DNA from: Acetobacteraceae bacterium
GTDB lineage: Bacteria; Pseudomonadota; Alphaproteobacteria; Zavarziniales; Zavarziniaceae
DNA: 9,519 nt
Assembly (NCBI GenBank): GCA_947379865.1
Contig: CANCOY010000126.1
Location: 1-9,519 of the forward strand
Direction of reading: 5' to 3'
Part shown: positions 5,567-9,519 of the stretch, piece by piece
Position numbering within the stretch: position 1 is the first letter of the stretch
Layout of the letters: each line of letters begins with the position of its first letter
Made by a program: the position numbers and the translations under genes
Notes under the pieces: generated by a model
The model's database searches: none
What the model saw: the letters and a program-made list of their open reading frames with translations, nothing else
Told to the model about the DNA's origin: nothing

Positions 5567-7171
5567 ATGGTCAACAAGCCAGAGGCACGCGGCCCAGCAG
5601 AGATAAAGGTTGTGGCCGACATCCCGCGCTATCACGCCCGGACGCGGCCCGACTATGCGGCCATGATCTATGAAGGCCGTGTCACCACTTATGCCGAGCT
5701 TGACCGGCGCACCAGCCAACTCGCCAATGGCCTGATCGCGGCCGGGCTGAAGCCGCAGTCACGGGTGGCCTTTCTCGACAAGAATTCCGACCGCTTCTTT
5801 GACATCTATCTGGGCACCGCCAAGTCCAACACGGTGCTGGTGGGCGTCAACTGGCGTCTGGCGCCGCCGGAAGTGGCCTATGTCATCAACAATGCTGGCG
5901 CCGAGGCCCTGTTCATCGGGCACGAATATCTGCCCATGCTGGCCCAGATCCGCGCCGAACTGACCACCGTCCGGCTGGTGGTGGTGATTGCCAGCCCCAC
6001 CGGTGAGGCCGGCGACGGCAGCCTGCCCGAATTCGATGCCTGGCAGGCGTCCCAGAGCGCCGTTGATCCCATGCTGGCCATTGCCGGGCAGGATACGGCG
6101 ATCCAGCTCTATACTTCCGGCACCACGGGGCATCCCAAGGGCGTGGAACTGACCAATGACAATGTCCTGTGCGGGGCGGGCCTGATCTATTCCGGCGCCT
6201 ATGGCACCTGGGGTGATGCCGAGGTCAACATGGTCTGCATGCCGGCCTTCCATGTGGCTGGTTCCAACTGGGGCCTGGTGGGCCTTTATGCCGGCGCCAC
6301 CGACGTCATCCTGCGCGAGGTTGATCCCACCAAGATTCTTGATGGGCTGGGCCGCTACAAGGTGACCAAGTCATTCTTCGTGCCGGCGGTGATCCTGATC
6401 CTGCTTCAGCATCCCCAGTGCGCCAGCACCGATTTCAGCCATCTCAACCTGATCGGCTATGGCGCCTCGCCGATTCCGCTGGAACTGCTGCGCGAGGGGC
6501 TGTCGACGTTCAAGTGCGGCTTTGTCCAGTGCTATGGCCTGACCGAGACCACGGGCACGGTGGTGGCCCTGGTGCCCGCCGACCATGATCCTGAGGGCAC
6601 GCCCAAGATGCGCTCCTGTGGCCAGCCGCTGGAGGGGACCGAGATCCGCATCCTTGGTGCCGATGGCGAGATCAAGGGGCCGGGCGAGGTGGGCGAGATC
6701 CTGATCAAGGGCCCGCTCGTCATGAAGGGCTATTGGAAGAACCCTGAGGCCACGGCCAAGTCGATCCAGGACGGCTGGTTCTATTCCGGCGACGCGGGTT
6801 ACACCGACGAGGACGGCTATCTCTATATCTATGACCGCGTGAAGGACATGATCGTCTCCGGCGCCGAGAACATCTATCCCGCCGAGGTAGAGAGCGCCCT
6901 GTTCGGCCATCCCGCCATTGCCGATGTGGCGGTAATCGGCGTACCCGACCAGAAGTGGGGCGAGGCGGTGAAGGCCGTTGTCGTGCTCAAGACCGGCGCC
7001 AGCGCCACGGCGGAGGAGATCATCACCTTCGCCCGGCAAAAGATCGCCGCCTACAAGTGCCCCAAGACGGTCGATTTCATCGAGGCCCTGCCGCGCAACC
7101 CCTCGGGCAAGCTGCTGAAGCGCGAATTGCGCGAGCCCTATTGGGCCGGCTACGACCGCCGCGTGAACTGA
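5567..7171 (+). CDS. Fatty acyl-CoA synthetase (AMP-forming, ANL superfamily)
   Basis: A 534-residue cytosolic ligase that activates a carboxylic acid, probably a fatty acid, to its CoA thioester by way of an acyl-adenylate. All ANL core motifs are present: P-loop YTSGTTGHPKG (182-192); the aromatic/His region PAFHVAGSNWG (226-236); GYGASPIP (297-304); YGLTETTG (323-330); YSGDAGY with ATP-ribose-binding Asp409; hinge DRVKDMIVSGAENIYP (423-438); and the adenylation lysine Lys515 in PRNPSGKLLKREL. Length fits FadD3/FadD13-like and other medium/long-chain synthetases, and chain length cannot be read from sequence. The start at 5567 has AAGGA eight bases upstream; an in-frame ATG at 5525 lies inside the proposed -10 and is unlikely. 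The TetR gene follows, so substrate-responsive control is plausible. It could instead act on aromatic or terpenoid acids. Confidence 0.93.
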   Translation: MVNKPEARGPAEIKVVADIPRYHARTRPDYAAMIYEGRVTTYAELDRRTSQLANGLIAAGLKPQSRVAFLDKNSDRFFDIYLGTAKSNTVLVGVNWRLAPPEVAYVINNAGAEALFIGHEYLPMLAQIRAELTTVRLVVVIASPTGEAGDGSLPEFDAWQASQSAVDPMLAIAGQDTAIQLYTSGTTGHPKGVELTNDNVLCGAGLIYSGAYGTWGDAEVNMVCMPAFHVAGSNWGLVGLYAGATDVILREVDPTKILDGLGRYKVTKSFFVPAVILILLQHPQCASTDFSHLNLIGYGASPIPLELLREGLSTFKCGFVQCYGLTETTGTVVALVPADHDPEGTPKMRSCGQPLEGTEIRILGADGEIKGPGEVGEILIKGPLVMKGYWKNPEATAKSIQDGWFYSGDAGYTDEDGYLYIYDRVKDMIVSGAENIYPAEVESALFGHPAIADVAVIGVPDQKWGEAVKAVVVLKTGASATAEEIITFARQKIAAYKCPKTVDFIEALPRNPSGKLLKRELREPYWAGYDRRVN

Positions 7172-7215
7172 GGGCAATGCTGCACAGGATCCGGGAGGAG
7201 CGGACCGGGGCGTGA

Positions 7216-7245
7216 TTGACAAGTAATATCCGCGCCCCCCTTAAT
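7216..7245 (+). promoter_or_regulatory. Candidate promoter of the tetR-GNAT-chaC operon
   Basis: A perfect TTGACA (7216-7221), an 18-bp spacer and CTTAAT (7240-7245). The predicted transcription start, about seven bases past the -10, falls on the A of the ATG at 7252. That implies a leaderless tetR mRNA and explains the lack of a ribosome site there. The -35 coincides with a possible TTG start codon at 7216. Confidence 0.5.
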
Positions 7246-7251
7246 CCGGCG

Positions 7252-7878
7252 ATGAGCTCATTGCCTGATCCACAAGCAACTTTGCCCCGAGGCGGGCGCC
7301 GACGGCTCGAAAGCCGCCGGCGCCTGATGCAGGCTGCCCGGCGTCTGTTCGTCGAGCGCGGCTATCACGCGACCCGTCCCCAGGACATCGCGCGTGAGGC
7401 AGAGGTGGGTAACGGCACCTTTTATCTGCACTTCAACGACAAGCGCGACATCTTCCTCGCCTTCTCGGACGAGGCCTGTGCCGAACTGGAAGCGATGGTC
7501 GAGCCGCTGCTGCTCGACACCAGCGTGCCGCTTACCCAGCGCCTGCGCACCTGTCTTTTTGCGGTGATCGAGCATGGTGAACAGAACAAGGGGTTGATGC
7601 GCACGGCGCTTATGGACCTCTCCATCATCGATCCTGGCGAGCACCCTGCCGAGATCCCGCGTGACCGGCTGGCAGCCATGATTGCGCGGGTGCTGACACC
7701 GGAAATCAGCCAGAGTGCCACCCCCGGCACCGATGGCCTGCTGCTGAGCCACGCGCTTGTGGGCATGGTCGAGCAGGCGGGCTCCTATAGCGAGCGGCGC
7801 GGCGTGCCGCCCGAGGTTCTGGTGGACACGATCATCCGCCTGCTGCTGGGCGGCTTTGTTCCCGGCGCCCGGACCTGA
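7252..7878 (+). CDS. TetR/AcrR family transcriptional regulator
   Basis: A 208-residue repressor-type regulator. The N-terminal DNA-binding domain spans about residues 16-65. The helix-turn-helix begins at DIAREAEVGNGTFYLHFNDKRDIF (45-68), matching the TetR pattern 'IA..AGVS.GT.Y.HF..K..L'. The C-terminal ligand domain (70-208) is helical and unremarkable. The start is uncertain. TTG at 7216 would add 12 residues, but its nearest good ribosome site (GGGAGGAG, 7193-7200) is 15 bases away, too far. ATG at 7252 has no ribosome site but sits where transcription from the proposed promoter should begin. By position it probably controls the acyl-CoA synthetase and itself; such regulators commonly bind acyl-CoA. 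The GNAT gene follows 17 bp after its stop, suggesting one transcript. The effector is unknown. Confidence 0.9.
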   Translation: MSSLPDPQATLPRGGRRRLESRRRLMQAARRLFVERGYHATRPQDIAREAEVGNGTFYLHFNDKRDIFLAFSDEACAELEAMVEPLLLDTSVPLTQRLRTCLFAVIEHGEQNKGLMRTALMDLSIIDPGEHPAEIPRDRLAAMIARVLTPEISQSATPGTDGLLLSHALVGMVEQAGSYSERRGVPPEVLVDTIIRLLLGGFVPGART

Positions 7879-7895
7879 GCCTGCCCGGGGGCACC

Positions 7896-8453
7896 ATGCC
7901 AGCGCGCCAGTGTGCCTCCATCAGGGTTCGCGCGGCGCAGCCAACAGACGCCGCCGCCATTGCCCGCATGATCCGGGCTCTTGCCCGGGACGAAGGCACC
8001 ATCAGCCGCATGGGGGCGGCAAGCGTGCGCACCAATGGCTTTGGCCCCGGCGCCCATTTCTCGCTGCTTATCGCGGAAACCGAGCCGGCCGAGGGGGAAT
8101 CAGCGCCCCAGGCCCTGGGCTATGCCCTGTTCTTTCCCTTCTTCGATACCGATGATGGCCTGCCGGGAAATTTTCTGGCCGACCTTTATGTGATCCCGGC
8201 GGCGCGGGGGCGTGGGGTTGGCCGGGCGCTGATGGCTGAACTGGGCGCCGTGACCGAATCGGCGGGGCGCCATTTCATGGTCTGGACGGTGCGCACCGAC
8301 AATGAACCCGCCCTGCGGCTGTACCGCCGTCTTGGCGCGCTGTCGGGGAATCAGGCGGTCCATTTCATCCATGGCGGCGCCCTGCAACGCCTTGCGGACA
8401 GGTCGCGGACGCGGTCGTCGCGACCGCGCGGCCGGGGCACGGCGGACGCATGA
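7896..8453 (+). CDS. GNAT family N-acetyltransferase
   Basis: A 185-residue acetyl-CoA-dependent acetyltransferase. Acetyl-CoA-binding motif A is LADLYVIPAARGRGVGRALM (94-113), with the R-x-x-G-x-G signature at R104-G107-G109. Motif B, DNEPALRLYRRLGA (135-148), has the usual Asn136 and Tyr143. The N-terminal part IRVRAAQPTDAAAIARMI is the standard first strand and helix. The 'LADLYV' wording resembles diamine and thialysine acetyltransferases, but polyamine specificity is not established. The last 20 residues (TRSSRPRGRGTADA region) form an arginine-rich tail beyond the fold, encoded by a palindromic stretch. The start at 7896 has only a modest GGGG site. The stop overlaps the chaC start as ATGA, so the two are translationally coupled. 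Confidence 0.9.
   Translation: MPARQCASIRVRAAQPTDAAAIARMIRALARDEGTISRMGAASVRTNGFGPGAHFSLLIAETEPAEGESAPQALGYALFFPFFDTDDGLPGNFLADLYVIPAARGRGVGRALMAELGAVTESAGRHFMVWTVRTDNEPALRLYRRLGALSGNQAVHFIHGGALQRLADRSRTRSSRPRGRGTADA
8410..8428 (+). other. Perfect GC hairpin upstream of chaC, within the GNAT gene
   Basis: CGCGGTCG (8410-8417) and CGACCGCG (8421-8428) form an uninterrupted 8-bp stem with a 3-nt loop. It lies 21 bp before the chaC ATG and inside the codons for the basic GNAT tail. It could influence coupling of GNAT and chaC translation, or be a chance result of GC-rich Arg codons. Confidence 0.4.
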
Positions 8454-9034
8454 TCCGCCAGCCTGCCGATGCCGCCGCCTTTGCCGAGCGCCATGGGCTG
8501 ATGCGGGGCTTCTGGGTCTTTGGCTATGGCTCCCTCATGTGGAATCCCGAGGTGGCACATACGGGCCAGGTGATGGCGACGGTGCACGGCTACCATCGCC
8601 GCTTCTGTGTCTATTCCCATGTTTATCGCGGCAGCCCCAAAGCGCCGGGCCTGCTGCTGGGCCTCGATCGGGGTGGCAGCTGCCGTGGGCTTGGCTTCCA
8701 GGTGCCGGCCGCGGCCGCGCCAGAGGCCTGGGGCGCACTCTGGGCGCGCGAGATGGTGACCCACGTCTATCGCCCGGTCATCCTGCGTGCCGTGGTCGCG
8801 GCGGGGGTGTTGCCCATGGTGACCTTTGTCGCCGAGCGCCGCAGCGACCAGTACTGCCCCAGTCTGGAGCCTGCCGCCATGGCCGCCATCATTCGCTCTG
8901 CCCAGGGCACAAGGGGCACCAACAAGGCATATTTCGACAATACCCTGGCGCACCTTGCGGCCTGCGGAATCAGGGATCGGGCCCTGTTGCGCCTTGCCCG
9001 GCTGGTGGGTGACACCGGCGAAAATGCTCGATAA
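8450..9034 (+). CDS. chaC: ChaC-type gamma-glutamylcyclotransferase
   Basis: A 194-residue cytosolic enzyme of the ChaC family, which cleaves glutathione to 5-oxoproline and Cys-Gly. Seen: the substrate-binding signature VFGYGSLMWNP (23-33); the conserved RRFCVYSHVYRGSP (50-63), where the family has a 'RR.....S...RG' pattern; GLDRGGSCRGLGFQV (71-85), matching the 'L..GG.C.G..Y' segment; and ALWAREM (96-102), whose Glu101 corresponds to the catalytic Glu of the family motif YLxxRE. Length is close to the family norm of about 180-230. The start ATG overlaps the GNAT stop (ATGA, 8450-8453) and lacks a strong ribosome site of its own, so translation is likely coupled. A terminator follows immediately. 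Roles in glutathione turnover or sulfur recycling are family knowledge; the link to the neighbouring acetyltransferase is inference. Confidence 0.93.
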   Translation: MIRQPADAAAFAERHGLMRGFWVFGYGSLMWNPEVAHTGQVMATVHGYHRRFCVYSHVYRGSPKAPGLLLGLDRGGSCRGLGFQVPAAAAPEAWGALWAREMVTHVYRPVILRAVVAAGVLPMVTFVAERRSDQYCPSLEPAAMAAIIRSAQGTRGTNKAYFDNTLAHLAACGIRDRALLRLARLVGDTGENAR

Positions 9035-9055
9035 TGGGGAAAACCCCATATTTTC
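9020..9055 (+). terminator. Intrinsic terminator after chaC
   Basis: ATGGGG (9034-9039) and CCCCAT (9044-9049) form a 6-bp stem with an AAAA loop, followed by ATTTTC. The flanking GAAAAT (9020-9025) is an exact complement of ATTTTC (9050-9055), so the structure resembles a bidirectional A-stem-T terminator. It overlaps the chaC stop codon (9032-9034). No gene needs termination from the right here, so the plus-strand role is the relevant one. Confidence 0.75.
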
Positions 9056-9195
9056 ACTGCCCAAACGCAGAAAAAGTGTCATATTGCGACTGGCGTCGAT
9101 GGCGTGAGACGTGTTAGCCGTCCTGTGCGGAAGCATGTGTTTACGTCATGACCAAGGAAACTTGCGTCCGGCGCCGAATGAACGCACTATTCGTT

Positions 9196-9205
9196 TACGG
9201 CCGTA
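9196..9205. promoter_or_regulatory. 10-bp palindrome, candidate operator
   Basis: TACGGCCGTA is a perfect 10-bp palindrome. It begins inside the second copy of GTTTACG (9193-9199), whose first copy lies 54 bp upstream and abuts another palindrome (9145-9152). The pairing of a repeat and a palindrome at both places is what makes it a plausible regulator site. Confidence 0.35.
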
Positions 9206-9220
9206 GGAGTTGAGGGGGAA

Positions 9221-9247
9221 GGTGCGCCAGCCGTAACAGGCTGCACC
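9221..9247 (+). other. Stem-loop in the DUF1329 leader
   Basis: CAGCC (9228-9232) pairs with GGCTG (9239-9243) around a 6-nt loop, and GGTG (9221-9224) continues the stem with CACC (9244-9247) across a 3-nt bulge. That gives nine base pairs in total. No T-run follows, so it is not a terminator; it may be a leader-RNA structure. Confidence 0.35.
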
Positions 9248-9275
9248 AAAGCGGACCAGAACCAAAAACAGCGGC

Positions 9276-9294
9276 CAGCTTCAAGCTGCTTCAA
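9276..9294. promoter_or_regulatory. Palindrome with 10-bp-phased GCTTCAA repeat
   Basis: CAGCTT-c-AAGCTG (9276-9288) is a 13-bp interrupted palindrome. The heptamer GCTTCAA occurs at 9278-9284 and again at 9288-9294, exactly one helical turn apart. It lies 27 bp before the ribosome site of the DUF1329 gene, where an operator or activator site could sit. Confidence 0.35.
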
Positions 9295-9334
9295 TCCGGG
9301 GGTACCGGTTAAAGTGTCAAAGGGAGGAAACCAA

Positions 9335-9519
9335 ATGCGGCGCATTGCGCTCACGAGCCTGGCGGTTCTAGCACTCGCCTCGATACCCCTGGCCGCTCAG
9401 GCCAAGGTGTCGCAGGCCGAAGTCGACCGGCTTGGCAAGGACCTGACCCCGCTGGGGGGTGAGGTTGCTGGCAACAAGGACGGCTCGATCCCGGCCTATG
9501 ACGGTGGTCTGAAGGCCCC
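9335..9519 (+). CDS. Exported DUF1329 family protein (N-terminal part only)
   Basis: Only the first 61 residues lie in the window. A Sec signal peptide is clear: MRR, a hydrophobic core at about 5-20, and an AQA cleavage site after residue 23. The mature start KVSQAEVDRLGKDLTPLGGE (24-43), followed by AGNKDGSIPAYDGGL (45-59), is the characteristic N-terminus of DUF1329 proteins, which are about 450 residues long, periplasmic or outer-membrane associated, with a LolB/LppX-like beta fold. In many proteobacteria DUF1329 genes pair with DUF1302 genes and RND-type exporters near fatty acid, alkane or steroid degradation genes. That fits the acyl-CoA synthetase and dehydrogenase here. Its very strong ribosome site GGGAGGAAA (9322-9330) and long private leader point to high, separately controlled expression. 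Substrate unknown. Confidence 0.88.
   Translation, partial: MRRIALTSLAVLALASIPLAAQAKVSQAEVDRLGKDLTPLGGEVAGNKDGSIPAYDGGLKA

Larger units (their letters stand above)
9056..9334. other. Non-coding leader upstream of the DUF1329 gene
   Basis: About 280 bp with no convincing gene; it is less GC-rich than its surroundings. It holds GTTTACG twice (9139-9145 and 9193-9199), the 8-bp palindrome GTCATGAC (9145-9152), the 10-bp palindrome TACGGCCGTA (9196-9205), a stem-loop at 9221-9247, and a palindrome with an overlapping direct repeat at 9276-9294. I could not assign a confident -35/-10 pair. It presumably contains the promoter and operators of the DUF1329 gene, and part of it may be a structured 5' untranslated region. 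Confidence 0.6.

Noticed and set aside
6371..7222. A 283-codon open frame on the minus strand
   Set aside because: It lies opposite the acyl-CoA synthetase with its full set of ANL motifs; no recognisable domain or ribosome site supports the minus frame.
7882..7893. Hairpin TGCC/GGCA covering the GNAT ribosome site
   Set aside because: It is only a 4-bp stem in very GC-rich DNA, so chance is the simplest explanation.

Overview
This is a high-GC (roughly two-thirds, judged by eye) bacterial chromosomal segment with tightly packed genes. The coding content looks alphaproteobacterial, perhaps Rhodospirillales-like. The reasons are a DUF1491 protein (a family typical of Alphaproteobacteria), a GH17 protein with a multi-pass membrane tail of the kind annotated in Bradyrhizobium and relatives, and a DUF1329 exported protein. 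This taxonomy is inference. I see no RNA genes, insertion sequences, CRISPR arrays or phage genes.

Layout from left to right. (1) On the minus strand, 1-663 holds a small 88-residue unknown protein whose 3' end overlaps the start of a tspO-family gene that runs off the left edge. (2) A 110-bp divergent spacer carries three tandem 12-bp repeats. (3) On the plus strand come a DUF1491 gene and a classical NAD-type short-chain dehydrogenase, followed by a strong GC hairpin. (4) A plus-strand polytopic membrane protein resembling GT-C glycosyltransferases converges on a minus-strand GH17 beta-1,3-glucan-active enzyme fused to a membrane domain; their 3' ends overlap by 23 bp. (5) A 145-bp divergent spacer (5422-5566) holds an inverted repeat and a plausible promoter. 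It leads to a fatty acyl-CoA synthetase, a TetR regulator with its own promoter, a GNAT acetyltransferase and a ChaC-type gamma-glutamylcyclotransferase. This run ends at a good intrinsic terminator (9020-9055). (6) After a roughly 280-bp non-coding leader with several small palindromes, the window ends inside a secreted DUF1329 protein.

Functionally, the acyl-CoA synthetase, TetR regulator, short-chain dehydrogenase and DUF1329 protein together suggest uptake or catabolism of fatty acids or other hydrophobic acids. The GH17 and GT-C-like proteins suggest periplasmic beta-glucan or cell-surface polysaccharide work. The most interesting unexplained signals are three: a 14-bp promoter-like motif shared almost exactly by the acyl-CoA synthetase and tetR upstream regions, a probable leaderless start for tetR, and the small protein translationally coupled to tspO. 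I found no clearly new multi-gene system; most genes belong to known families.
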